DNA of 64,000 nucleotides from Pogona vitticeps (lineage: Eukaryota; Chordata; Lepidosauria; Squamata; Agamidae), in NCBI RefSeq assembly GCF_051106095.1, contig NC_135791.1, forward strand, positions 7,795,001 through 7,859,000. The letters are read 5' to 3'. Below are positions 43,050 to 54,374 of the stretch, one piece after another (position 1 is the first letter of the stretch; every line of letters begins with the position of its first letter). The position numbers were made by a program, and so were the translations under genes. The notes under the pieces were generated by a model. The model did not search any database and was not told where the DNA came from. It saw nothing but the letters and a program-made list of their open reading frames with translations.

Positions 43050-43955
43050 AAAATAGCTACTCATGCTAAGTCTTTATGTGCATTGGCCTTCTCTTAAAGA
43101 AGGCACTCATACATCTCCCCATGAGAAGTAGTTCTATACAGGTGATTCTTATCTGTGGCACTTCAGATGTTTCAGCTTTACAACTCCCAAAAGGCCTAGA
43201 ATAGATAGCACAATCAGTAGCCAGAGTTTCTGGACTTCTACAGTTGTAGGAGAATAAGGCTGGTGGAGGGAGCTGTGCAGACTTTTGTTAACACTATAAA
43301 TTCAGGCAAAACTTACAGTGTTCTGTTAAAGACATGCATTTGAAAATGGCCAAAGGAAAGATTGGTTTGGTGTAGGATGCTTTCTTGTTGGATGCATGAG
43401 TGCCTCATTCTCTAAAGATGGAGAGATGACAATCTGTGTTAGGACATTGATCCTTCTCCAACCTAGCAGTTTTCGTGCATATTTACATGAGGAAACCCAA
43501 TTAAGAATTCTACTGGAGAAGCTAAGATTGGAGAGAGAGAATAAAATAAGGCAATGTTAGACCATCAAATACAGAAGGAAACGGGAAGAAAATAAAATAA
43601 ATTTTAGGATCCAGTAAAATATGTTTAAGAGATCTTGAGCCAAGCCTTTTCTGTTTACTATTGCAGTCAAAAATCAGACTGGAGAAGGTCAAGAAGAGAA
43701 TTACAACATGAAAATTGGAGATACCGGGCTAATACAAGATCCTTAAAGAGCTTACATGCTAATGGAAGTAGAGAAACTAGTAAGTGTTTAAATAAAAGAG
43801 ATAAAATAGTATCTTGCTTAAAACAAAAAGGAAAATGAGAGAATAAAAAACAGAATGAAGAACAATTAAATACTAATGTGTTTTTCAGGTAGGTTTTCCA
43901 TAGGAACCTAGTTCAAGTTCAGGTTTATTTAGATTTAATAGCCCATAGGCTGTAC
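43050..43955. other. Intergenic, one hAT-like fragment
   Basis: About 43,155-43,250 carries gtggcacttcagatgtttca, acaactcccaaaaggcc-type wording of a worn hAT MITE. The rest is unrecognised. Confidence 0.4.
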
Positions 43956-43959
43956 ACCA

Positions 43960-44720
43960 TGTCAATTTTTAAGAGTTTAAAAATACATTAAAACAATAAG
44001 TTGCCACATCTACAACACGATTTTTACAGAGGCTGATGAAGAGTAATTTTAGTCTTGTGGTGTCTAAGAAGGGTAAATATATCAATAGCTGTTTTTTGAG
44101 GAACTGCTTTCTTACTGTTTCATATTTCAGGCAGTAGAAGAAGATATGGGATGGTGTATCAAATTCTAATGGATAGTCACAGTAACATGGGTCCTGGGAT
44201 ATCTTGAGAAATCGTCCCCTGATCTGAGCTGTTAGAAGCACATTCAAGTGAGTGATTATATATGCCTTAGCTTTGGAACTGTCAATGTATTAAGATAAAG
44301 AGGCAGATCAAATTGGGTAGAATATTTAATTCCCAGGTGGAGTGGGGAGAATTTCCATTTAGCATCTTCTTTAAGGGCATTTCACTCTTGTTTAATCATT
44401 TTTTCCATAAGTAGTCTTCGCCTTTCCTTGTTTAGGTTTTCTATTTTCCATAAGCCCAGTTTGCTTGCTTTCTCATCTAGAGCATTGTTCCATTTTGACC
44501 AGCAGCACTCTTGTGCTGTGGATCTTTGACATTTAGTAGTCAATACTTGTAGCTGATTGTGGCCATCCAGATCAAGGTTAAAATCTTTGAGAGTACCAAC
44601 TGAATCTATATCACTGCAGAAGCAATACACTGTGGGAAGGTTAATATTGTGCAAAGAAAGGCTAACTGGAATTTCTCAATTTGTTCTGTTAGACCCAAAA
44701 ACCAGACCTGGAAGAGAGGC
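43960..44720 (-). mobile_element. Non-LTR retrotransposon, ORF2 C-terminus, clade unresolved
   Basis: Two minus-strand open stretches (44,382-44,654 and 43,969-44,247). The second reads LTAQIRGRFLKISQDPCYCD, then DTPSHIFFYCLKYETVRKQF: a C-x-C ... H-x4-C knuckle of the kind found after the reverse transcriptase in several LINE clades, with the xHIxxYC.xY wording typical of the ORF2 end. No TSD or tail identified. Not BovB, RTE, CR1 or L2 as read elsewhere in this window. Confidence 0.55.
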
Positions 44721-45699
44721 ACCTGGTTGGACACTGTGAGGAAAGAATTCAGATCTAGATGAGACTTTAATCTTACTCAACTCGGTCATTTTATATTCTT
44801 ACCCAGACTAATAAAAACCATATCAGAGGAAACATTTGTACATAGCGTACTGCACATCACTTTGTTGATTCTTACATCTTCTACCACTTTAAGTTTGAAC
44901 ATAGTCTCTTTTCATGTTACAGAATTAGGAGATGTATTCAGGTTTGCCTGGATTAAAAGTTCATGAATGTTCTGGACAGGACACTCTGTGTTTCCTCCAT
45001 GAGTCATTTAGTTTGCTGTAGTAGCAACTTTGTTCTGCAACTTTCAAACATCTACATTCCTTTGTAGATCAATTGACTAGTATGGCCACAGTTCTAGAGC
45101 TAGCAGTTTAGAACTGGTATAGGAGATATCTAGTTTTTAAGAGAGTTCAAGCTCAGACAACTGGACCAATTACAATGTCAGTGTTATCACTGCTGCAAGT
45201 TGTACATCTGTCTTAGCAAAACCCATCACTGATTCCTCTGACATTGAGAAAAATTGACCACTTATACTGAATTCAAGATAAAGATAGTGATTTCCTCTTC
45301 AGACATCAAGTATCAAACTTGATAATAGCAGATGCAACTTAAGGAAAATTGAAGAGCAAGCCACATTCAGTTCCCACAGATAGAGAGGGTTGCAAATTGG
45401 TTGCTATAGGGCATGGTATATATTCTTCATCTGCCATGTCCACATCTCATCTAAGGGGTATACCAAAAGTACTTATGGGAGAAGTTAACCCCTTTTCTTA
45501 ATAAGTTGCCAGATGACCAGAACAAGTGACATTGTTATTTTCAGCACACATTTAGCAGGATAACAGGTTGATACTGTGTCAACTTGCTGATTTTGAAGCT
45601 TAAGATTGGTTAATAGTGGTTTCCCCCAGAGATTATCTCCAGTTCAGCCTTTGTATCATATCAGATTTGCTCATAAAACTTTTGGTAAGGTTATGAAAA

Positions 45700-46680
45700 T
45701 AAACCTTACCTCCACCCTGTATAGTCAATAACTTTTATTTGGGCAAACTTGGATGCTCTACTATGTATGACAAATTGAGAACAGAACTCATGCTCCAATT
45801 AGAAAAGTACCCATCAAAGACCAAGTGTACATGCTCACCACACACAAGTTGTCCTCAGCATTATGGCTTCTACTGTTACAGTCCTACTACGTGCCAGATT
45901 ATACACAAGACCTTACCACAGGATATACAACTTTATTTATATTAATAGTTGGCAACAGAAACAATAAGTGCATCAGTTTTATACAACATAGCCCAACATA
46001 GCCATCTGTAGTAATAACATTGGATGCTTCAGACCTCAGTTGGGGACCACACTCTCAAAATGTCGAAGTTCATGGCTATTGGTCAGTACAGGACACATCA
46101 TACAAATCTAACAAAAATGATAGCAGTGATAAACACTTTTTGTTCCCTTTACATAGTACTACACCATCATACAATTCAGACTGCAACAGACAACAACACA
46201 GTCATGCATTATGTCGATACACAATGTATTTGCATTATGTCAATACACAGTGTAGCATTCATTCTCAAGTTTAACTTATGCTATCCATATTTCAGGAGAC
46301 AACAATATATCAGCACATAATCTCAGCTGCTTAACTAAGTCACTGCATGACTGACAGATGCATCCAGATGCACTAAGACCCATTTTTTACCATTATACAA
46401 TCCAGAGATTGACCTATTCACAACATCTTACAACATTCAATGCTCAAATTTCTGCTCGTGAACACACAAAGGTGGATAGGACCTTTGGTTTACGCTTTTT
46501 GTTTGATTCCACAAGTCCTAGACAAAATATGGCATGACAACAATGACTGCATTCTGATAAACCCATGGTAGCCATGCCAACCATAGTTTGTTCTTCTTCT
46601 ATTGAAATCCAATAGAATGTTACAAATCACTTCCATATCAACTCGCCTTCTGTCTCTCACAGGATGTAAAGGGAACCTTC
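45700..46680 (+). mobile_element. DIRS-like retroelement fossil, pol fragment
   Basis: Wording of a tyrosine-recombinase retroelement (DIRS group) polyprotein: an RT-RNase H connection segment around 45,850-45,980, the RNase H start (DASDLSWGPHSQ at about 46,022) and TDNNTVMHYVDTQ near 46,190, and a downstream segment with EIDLFTTSYN wording near 46,410. It is broken with several breaks, truncated at both ends, and lacks a recognisable recombinase gene and terminal repeats. An old fossil. Confidence 0.7.
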
Positions 46681-47182
46681 TAAATCTGTAGTCCCACCAA
46701 TGAACAGTGTGGAGGATTCAGTCTTACCTGCCATTATAACCTCCAAATATTAAAAAAAAGTTAAGTTCATGGTGGAAGTAAAGTATACACCATAACGATT
46801 GGGGTGAGGTGGGAAATGACGTCGCATTTCATTATCTGATTTGGGACATTTCGCGTATTCTCAGATTCCTACTCCATCTTAAAAATAAGAAAGGAACACT
46901 GGCCTCCTTCTGAGTTGACCTACCAGCAATAACAACCCATGCAGTTTCTTCTTGGGGATTATTTGTTTTTATTTTTTCATCAGGATGTTTAAAGGTCTCT
47001 AAGAAGCCTAAAATTCATAATGCCATCTGCTTAAAAAATAGATTGTCCATACAGTATTTCAATGGTTCTGTTACAACTGGTAAAGTAACCCTTTGAACTA
47101 TTAGCTTCAGTGGATCACCATTGGAAGAACAATATTGGCAAAATCCTCTTGGGTAAATTTAACATGGTGAAAGGGAAATTAT

Positions 47183-47695
47183 TGTTCAAAACAAAGCAGG
47201 GCAAAGGCTAATAGAAGGGGAAGATATGGAGGCAGTGACAAAGGTCCGCATAGTCAAAGCTATGTTTTTTCCAGTAGCAATGTATGGAAGTGAGAGCTGG
47301 ACCATAACGAAGGCTGACCGCCAAAGAATTGATGCTTTTCAATTGTGGTGCTGGATGAGACTCTTGAGAGTCCCCTGGACTGCAAAGAGAAGAAACCAAT
47401 CCATTCTGAAGGAAATCAACCCCGAGTGCTCACTGGAAGGACAGATCCTGAAGCCGAGGTTCCAGTACTTTGGCCATCTCATGAAAAGAGAAGACTCCCT
47501 AGAAAAGACCCTGATGTTGCGAAAATGTGAGGGCAAGAGGAGAAGGGGACGACAGAGGACGAGATGGTTGGACAGTGTCACCGAAGCTACCAACATGAAT
47601 TTGACCAAACTCTGGGAGGCAGTGGAAGACAGGAGGGCCTGGCGTGCTCTGGTCCATGGGGTCACGAAGAGTCGGACATGACTTAACGACTAAAC
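47183..47695 (+). mobile_element. BovB LINE 3' end, recent insertion with perfect 13-bp duplication
   Basis: 513 bp. An uninterrupted frame (47,226-47,681) reads VRIVKAMFFPVAMYGSESWT, RQRIDAFQLWCWMRLLRVPW, ILKEINPECSLEGQILKP, FGHLMKREDSLEKTLML, KRRRGRQRTRWLDSVTEATN and WRALVHGVTKSRT: the C-terminal end of BovB ORF2, after the reverse transcriptase. Both flanks carry aaagggaaattat (47,170-47,182 and 47,696-47,708) with no mismatch. 5'-truncated on arrival, so it cannot move by itself. Confidence 0.95.
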
Positions 47696-47936
47696 AAAGG
47701 GAAATTATGTCATTTGCAGTGGCATAACCCAGAAACCAAGCGAATACAGTAATTCTTTCCTTAGCAGCTACTAGCTAAAGTTCCTGCTGGAATTGTTCAT
47801 TGCAATGGCAGTTAGAACCAGTTAGCTGCCTCAAGGGTCACCTCTGTCTTGGGAACAGCCTCTCTCCCAACACCCATCTGCAAGGACAGCACTCAGAGTT
47901 GCCCAAGCAATGAGAGATCACAATGGGAATCTTAGC

Positions 47937-48120
47937 AGCTGGAATAGCTCACTGGGTTAGTGTACCTGACTATAGAAGCAGTGATCAGAAGTTCAATTTC
48001 CCACTGCCTTCTGGGAGAAGAGCCAGCCTGTGTGATGTTGGGCAAGATTCACAGTAGTAAAATGCCACCAGATGAGGGGTGTTCTTCTGTAAACTCATTC
48101 TGAGTACTTTATAGCTAGGA
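47937..48120 (+). mobile_element. tRNA-derived SINE
   Basis: Head gctggaatagctcactgggt tagtgtacctgac (A box), B-box-like gaagttcaatttccc, then gatgttgggcaagattcaca and a body ending near ctcattctgagtacttta. Decayed; tail not clear. Confidence 0.65.
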
Positions 48121-48129
48121 AACCAAGGC

Positions 48130-48910
48130 ATGATGACCATAAATTGAAATAACCTTGATAACGCAGGATGATGATTTTAATCCAAGTCGTTCTACTGCAG
48201 GTTACATCATTTGCATTACACCATTTAAGTTTACATAAGAGGATTTTGGTCATTGTCTTCTACATTACTGTGGCATTCACCTGTTGACCTAGTAAACGAG
48301 TTTGCTATTCATCCATAGGTGTAAGTCACAGAGATAATGAAGAATATGTTGCTTATCTGTAGATGGTTCTTCAAATGATTATCTATGAACTCATACAACA
48401 GATACCCCTCATCTTCTTAGATGTTTCATTTGCCATAGCAGATTGAGTTTGTAGACCAGGAACTGGGACAAATTGGAGGGAACGCTGGGTTTCTATATAA
48501 AATGGGATGAGTGGGGTTTCTGCTAAAAATGTCACAGCTCAGCTGCAGAAGATTCCATAATGGTCTGCATAGGTGCAGGAAACCCAGAGGTATGGGTTCA
48601 GAGATGACTAGTTGAAGAACAACAATTACAGCTAACCAATCTATTTGTCCTACCATCACTCCAATGCTCCCTCTACTTTACCATCACCCAAATTCTTTTG
48701 TTCATGGTGGCTTCTCTCTCTCCCCTCACCCAATACTTACTCAGCGTGTACCAGCTTAACAGAAGACTCCAGAAAATGACTGTGCTCAGCTGGTAAAAGT
48801 TGGGATGGCTGGGGCTTTGGGGAAACTTGTTTGGGGATATAATAAATTATATTATTTCAGTTAAGAAATCAGTGCTATTGATTCCGTGGGTTTGCAGGGT
48901 ATGTGAGATA
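48130..48910. other. Intergenic, nothing recognised
   Basis: No gene or repeat family that I can support. Around 48,830-48,880 the sequence is AT-rich. Confidence 0.4.
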
Positions 48911-48914
48911 TTAA

Positions 48915-49020
48915 GTGTGTTTTACCTTTTTAATCCACCAGTGAGTTTTCATAGACAACTGGTGATTTGAACCCAGGGCTCCAGAGCCCTTATCAGATAC
49001 TCTGTCCACTACACTTTATA
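48915..49020 (-). mobile_element. tRNA-derived SINE fragment
   Basis: On the minus strand: tgtagtggacagagtatctg ataagggctctggagccctg ggttcaaatcaccag, a tRNA-like head with A and B boxes (ggttcaaatc). Only about 100 bp, body degraded. Confidence 0.65.
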
Positions 49021-49159
49021 TTGTGTTCCCTGCTGACATATCTTTGATACTACTTTTCCAGTAAACTTCACAAAGCAGTATACATAAAATAATTAAAATG
49101 TCAGCAAAGTATGATTCTTACTCCTCCCACCAAACATGGCAACCGGTTATCATCTATTC

Positions 49160-49295
49160 CACTGGTTCTTAACCTTGGGTTACTCAGGAGTTTTGGACTG
49201 CAACTCCCAGAAGCCTTCACCACCAACTGTGCTGGCTGGGGTTTCTGGGAGTTGCAGTTCAAAAACATCCAAGTAACAAAGGTTAAGAACCACTG
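49160..49295. mobile_element. hAT-type MITE with 8-bp target duplication
   Basis: 136 bp; starts cactggttcttaaccttggg and ends aaaggttaagaaccactg. The interior is a large palindrome (ggactgcaactcccagaagc ... tttctgggagttgcagttc). Flanks atctattc (49,152-49,159) and atctactc (49,296-49,303), 7 of 8. Confidence 0.9.
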
Positions 49296-49375
49296 ATCTA
49301 CTCTACTCTAATCCTACTCTGCTCTAAACAGCCACAGTGCACTTCTAGCCAAAATGTAAAATAATATCCTTGTGA

Positions 49376-49845
49376 TAATATTTATTTTATTTTATTTATT
49401 TATTTATTTAACTTATATGCCGCCCACACTACCCGAAGGTCTCTGGACGGCTTACAGCATTTAAAATACACTAAAAAGGCAAAATAAAAGGGCAAAATAA
49501 TTAAAATGCAATTAAAATATATAATCTAAAAATTGCCATCAGACCTACAGCTGATATTATTTCAGTTAAAAGCCATTTGGAACAGGAAGGTTTTGACCTG
49601 GCGCCGAAATGTCATCAGCGTCGGCGCCAGACGAATCTCAGTCAGGAGGGCATTCCATAGTCTGGGGGCAGCTGCCGAAAAGGCCCTTTCTCTACAAGCC
49701 CTCCCTCTTATCTCCTTAAGGGATGGCTCTTTCAAAAGGGCCCCCTGGTTAGATCTTAACTGCCGGGTAGGTTCATATGGAAGGAATAATAGAACAGCAA
49801 ATATGATGCTAATGGTATTTTTACTGCAACACATTTTTTGGGTGT
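49376..49845 (-). mobile_element. L2 LINE 3' end
   Basis: Minus-strand frame (49,562-49,834) reads CRERAFSAAAPRLWNALLTE, IRLAPTLMTFRRQVKTFLFQ, the very C-terminus of L2 ORF2 (RAFSVAAPRLWN.LP.EIR.AP....F...LKT.LF). After the stop comes the typical L2 3' UTR (ccgtccagagaccttcgggt ... gggcggcatataagtt) and an (aaat)n tail at 49,376-49,410. 5'-truncated. Confidence 0.9.
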
Positions 49846-50019
49846 TGTCCTTTACTTCTAGGAAGCTTTCCCTCTTTAAAAAATATAAACTTGCAAAAAA
49901 TAATATCTAATGGAGTTTATATCCAGGCTGTAAATGGGGTGATGCAACTGGGGCTTTGCCCCATGGCATTTAAATGTAGAGGGCATAAGAATGTACTCTG
50001 CTCATTAATTTTAGGAAAA

Positions 50020-50110
50020 TTATTTATTTGTTTGTTTAATTTATATACTGCCCAATTAGTGAATATGCAGTACTCTTGACTAGTGTACAGGCTAAAACAC
50101 AAACCACCCT
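50020..50110 (-). mobile_element. L2-like LINE tail
   Basis: attatttatttgtttgttta atttatatactgcccaatta on the plus strand is the reverse of an L2-type 3' end (...gggcagtatataaattaaac aaac). Only the tail remains. Confidence 0.55.
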
Positions 50111-50815
50111 GCCCAGTGCCACTTACATGACAACATAATCATTATGTTGAAATAACCAGGTCAAATACAGTTAAAATAAAAAAGGAACCAAAATTTTAAA
50201 ATTAAAAATTGACAGCATTTGGAGTTATGTTCTTAAAGGCTGCCTTGTATAATTCTCTCTTTACTGTAGTAGTTTCCTAAATTATGGAGTCTGTCATACC
50301 TCAACAGGCAGGCAGTTTGTTACACAGAGAGGAACAATAATAAAAGGCAACATCTCCTACCCCATTCACTTTCCTTGTTTTATAGCACAAACTTTCTTTT
50401 TCTGGATGAGCACCACATTATCTCCTTTTTCTTAGAGGAGCTCAGATTCATGCATCAGGGCATGAGCATGAGAGAGTGCCAGTTGCCCCAGGTACAGAAA
50501 ATGCTAGCTACAGCTCTTTTTGTACTGGAGCCCAGATGTCTTCAGTATGTATGTACCTATTGTGTCAATTGATGGCTGAACCAACCAACCCATTATTGAC
50601 CTGCATATCTTAATAAAAATAGGTGCAAATAAAAGCAAGCAAAGGGGCATAATGTTAAAACACAATTAAACAAGCTAGAATATTAAAATCCTATGGCTAA
50701 AATCCTATTGTAAAATACATTAAAACCCCAAATTACTATGACTATATGACCACCTACTTTTATAGCCACTCCAGTGTTACACAGTGGCCCAATAGCACAT
50801 AAAACGCATGTTTAT
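50110..50815. other. Intergenic, LINE-like wording but not assigned
   Basis: Contains AT-rich stretches and pieces such as gcatgagcatgagagagtgc without a family I can name. No gene supported. Confidence 0.35.
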
Positions 50816-50821
50816 GAATGT

Positions 50822-51025
50822 TATGAATGCAGTGAAGTGGATAGAGGGTCAGACGAGGACTCAGGAGACCTGGGTTCAAATGCTTACTCAGCCATGGAAA
50901 ATCACTGGGTGTGTGTGGGTGGGTGTGGCAGTGATAAAAAATACTCCCAGTATACCTCATGAAAACCTTAGTGAGGTTTGCATAAGTCAGATGCAACATA
51001 ATGGCACATAACAACAATACCATGA
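50822..51025 (+). mobile_element. tRNA-derived SINE with RTE-type tail
   Basis: Head atgaatgcagtgaagtggat agag (A box), gacgaggactcaggagacct gggttcaaatgc (B box), a body with aatactcccagtatacctca and tail cagatgcaacataatggcac ataacaacaata, the same 3' end as the RTE LINE at 39,835-41,783. Confidence 0.82.
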
Positions 51026-51084
51026 CTGGCACACCGATGTTAGGAAGTGTAACAACAGAGGAGGATGGAGGTCATGGCATATGA

Positions 51085-51400
51085 GTGAAGGAGCAAACAA
51101 GACATTGTAGGACAGATGGATGACGGGAGAAGACAGCTGAAAGGGACAGAAGGGGTAAGCAAGACAGTGGAAGATGGATGATGAAAGAAAGAATGGGAGG
51201 GGGAGCAGGAAGAGCAAGCAAGATAATGGAAGGTGGTGGGAGAAGAGAGGGAATTAGAGAGGGAGACCAGAGGACCAAGCACGACAGCTAAAGATGGATG
51301 GGGGAAAGAGAGAAGATGGTACAGAGGGTCAGAAAGTGCAATCAGGGCAGTGGAGAAGAGAGTGGGAGAGGAGAAGAGACTGGAATAAAGGGACGAGCAT
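51085..51400. repeat. Purine-rich minisatellite, about 61-bp period, 4-5 units
   Basis: The motif caagacagtggaagatgg recurs with variation at 51,098, 51,160, 51,219, 51,280 and 51,343 (spacings 62, 59, 61, 63). Units are almost entirely purine on the plus strand. The diverged copies produce a 143-aa artefact frame on the minus strand. The array adjoins the SINE tail at 51,025. Confidence 0.75.
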
Positions 51401-51419
51401 TGTCTGGAAACGAACCCTA

Positions 51420-52330
51420 CTTTAACATTGAGCCCCAATGGGAAAGTAGTCTTTGACTTATGATGGCTCATTTTGGGACAGTAGTCAAGATTCTAATAAA
51501 GTCCTAGATCTGCTGTACTATCCATGTAAGGGCAATCAAGCAAGTGGTTTTTGCATCATGTGCCTGGGCATATAACCAAGCGCACAACCAAGTACACAAC
51601 CCAGGTTATGTCCAAGCATGCAACAGATAGATGGCAAGATCACCACGCTGCTTGTGCAATGTCCAGTTTACACTACATAATAACAAGAGGATTCTGGTTT
51701 ACTGGGTTAAAAATCATTTAAAAACACATCAATTAAAAGTAAGCAAAAATCCATTGAATGCCCTTTTCTCAGCAGCTAGCCAACACCTTATAAGGCTTCC
51801 TCCTTGAATCCCAGTGCTTGCTTCTGCAGTGTAATTCTAAACATACTGTATCTTTGTCAGCCTGGGAACTTTGGAGCTGAGGGTATGACAACACTGGAAA
51901 GCCAAATCAAGACAATTTGATTTGCAGCATATAATACCTGTTAAATAACAGTGCTCACAACAGGGCTGCAAACTGGTCCCAGAATTCACCATTGGATGCA
52001 ATGTAATTTGCAGTTCAGTTTGCAGCTCCCCTACTTTCCTTCTTTTCTCTGGTCCCGGTTCTGCCGATCATACCTTCCTCTGGTTTAAAAACAAAATATC
52101 AGGGGACAATTGGGAGAGAAGTAAAAGCATCCTGAACATCATGCCCTAGCTGCGTATATCGGCAAAACACCACCTACAGACATTCCTCCCAACTAACCAC
52201 ACCGGAAGAAGCCTGTTCGAATTGTTCTGGCTTGAAAAAGTGGACGTCCCCTCAATGGCAGAGGAGGGGAAAAAGCCACTTTGGGAGCAAAAAGGGCTGG
52301 ACTGATCCCAATCAGCTTTTCATTTGATCA
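51420..52330. other. Intergenic, nothing recognised
   Basis: No gene, RNA or repeat family I can name. Repeated caaccaag-type wording near 51,570-51,630 is short and imperfect. Confidence 0.4.
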
Positions 52331-52339
52331 GTTAAAAAA

Positions 52340-52585
52340 AATAATTAAAATTCATTTGTTTTATCAGGAGAGCCAATCCTATGGTATTTGGCCATGTAGT
52401 TCCAACCTGTGTCCCACAGCTTGAGAGCAGACACCATAAATGCTCTCTTTTATATCCTCACTCAATGTGTCTGTGAGTTAACGGGACCAAGAGAAGGGCA
52501 TAGAGTCTTTTCATATAGCCTTGACCCAAACCATCTAGCGTTTTATAAGTCACAACAGGTACTTTTAATTGTATCTTGACACAGA
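52340..52585 (-). mobile_element. Possible LINE-derived fragment
   Basis: Plus-strand wording ttgagagcagacaccataaa tgctctc, gggaccaagagaagggc, ccaaaccatctagcgtttta taagtcacaac resembles a common squamate LINE 3' region on the opposite strand. Family not certain (L2/CR1 group suspected). Confidence 0.35.
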
Positions 52586-52599
52586 CCCTTATTGAACTA

Positions 52600-54160
52600 A
52601 GCTTTTGCAGCACAGATGATATGTGCTTTGTTTAACTTTATGCATAAAATTAAATGCTTAACTCAAGAAAATAAATTAATGTCATTTGACCCATGACATT
52701 TCTTGAGGGCAAAACTATAATAATAGCAGATATTTTAACTAAGCATACTTCTATAGTGCCCTATCACCGAGGATCAAAACTGGTAAGGAATGCAGTTAGA
52801 ATTCCCCAACGCGGATGCAGTTGCATTAAGTTTATGATTATTTTCTCCTTGACTCCAAGTGCTTGCTCCTAAAGCAAGTTTGCTCAGAATTAAGTCCTGT
52901 TGAATTTAGTGGCTTCATCTTAAGTATGCGTTGAGTTATATCTTCTGAAATAAAGCAGGATTTTCCCTTCTTCGTACTACTCCATTCCTATTAGCTTCTT
53001 GTCCATATTTTCTATCTGTTTCATTTTGTTTGGAAAATGGCAGGGTAGAATGTGTTTGGTGTAACCTTAATCCTGACTAGCATCTGGGCTCTGTTTAAAA
53101 AAAAAAAAGCTTCTACCAGAGGCTTCTGTATACATTTGCGTGCTGAAACATTTTAAGATTCAAAATAAAATGTGATTTTTGGTTTTTCATTAAACAAAGA
53201 AAATGCCGAGATTCACATTTTGTTTTTACTGTGGTACTGGAAGTGAGTTATGACAGATGAATGGATTAATATCGACCGCAGAGGTTAAAAATGTTGCATT
53301 TCTGTACATGATTTTGGTTGCAACCCCACACACGTTTCTGCAAGTAAGCTGCACTTAACAAATTTTGACTTACTTTCTAGTAAATACATGGAAAGGTTTA
53401 TACTGTAAATCACTTGACCTTTTGAAAAAAGTATCTGTGTCATATGTAAATATTATCAATACAGAACGGAAGCTACCAGGAAAGCATTTTAAAATTTGAA
53501 TTGTGTAACTTGATCAGCCAGGTGTTTGCATTCACATTGTACATCAGATTAACAGTACAGTACTGTCCATGTCTACACAGAAGTAAGATCCACTGAGTTC
53601 AGTGGGTATTGCCCATACTTCCAGATAAGTCATTACAGGATTTCAGTCTAAGCCTGCAGATCTATGCACATTTGCTTAGGCAAAAGGCTAGTGTGAGTTA
53701 CTGTGGGCCTTACAGATATATACATTTGACTCCCCAAGCATGTGAGGAAAATAATTTGTATGTTTTTAGTGAATCATAGAGTTTAAATTAATGGATAATT
53801 TCAGTTGCATATGGAAGTTATCAATACAACTATAGCTGAGAAGAATACTTCATGTTCTACATATTTCCTTTAATTTATGCGATACTTTTTATCATAGATG
53901 TTTACAATAGCAACAGTGTAAGTGATGCTTTCGAAGGATAAAGCCCTTTCAAAGCACCGCTGATGCATTAGTAACAGTTAAAAAAATTGGAAAGCTTTCT
54001 GTCCCTTCCCCTCTGAAGGCAAAGCAGGAAGGAAGTGCTCAGTTTCTCAAGACTGTTAAATGGACTTAAGCAAAGCATCGAGGAGGAGACAAAAGTGGGT
54101 GTGTTGTTTTTGTTGGTTTGTTTGCTTGCTTGCTTGCTTCCCTATAAAGAGAAAGAAAAT
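52600..54160. other. Intergenic, low repeat content
   Basis: Short pieces of the agtaagtcccactgagttca family lie at 52,880-52,925 and 53,578-53,655 (the same repeat as the hairpin at 37,491). Otherwise this is AT-rich unique-looking DNA with a few retained CpGs (atatcgaccgcag near 53,270). No gene supported. Confidence 0.45.
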
Positions 54161-54164
54161 TGGT

Positions 54165-54285
54165 CTAGATTGTGCTGAATGGGGTTGCTTGAAGTGTGAG
54201 CATGGCCCATCCTTGCATGAGGATGCAAAGATTGTCCCAAATGTCATACAACACCTCAAAGCAACCCTGTTTAGCATCACCAAGG
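54165..54285. repeat. Dispersed repeat, copy 1 of a pair
   Basis: gcatgaggatgcaaagattg, ccaaatgtcatacaacacct and caaagcaacc closely match 59,195-59,255. No known family named. Confidence 0.5.
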
Positions 54286-54295
54286 CCAAGTAGTT

Positions 54296-54370
54296 CTCGA
54301 CCTGGGGTCCCCAGATATTCTTGAACGAAAACTCTCCGAAGCCTTCAGCACTTGACGGGCTGGGTTGACC
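54296..54370. mobile_element. hAT MITE left-end fragment
   Basis: ctcgacctggggtccccaga and gccttcagcacttgacgggc tggg resemble the left half of the squamate hAT MITEs at 20,695 and 55,578. The right end is missing. Confidence 0.45.
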
Positions 54371-54374
54371 ACAG

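Noticed and set aside
47226-47681. 151-codon intact frame as a host gene
   Set aside because: BovB ORF2 C-terminus within an insertion bounded by a perfect target duplication.
51040-51471. 143-codon minus-strand frame rich in Ser, Leu and Pro
   Set aside because: Product of the purine-rich minisatellite read on the other strand.
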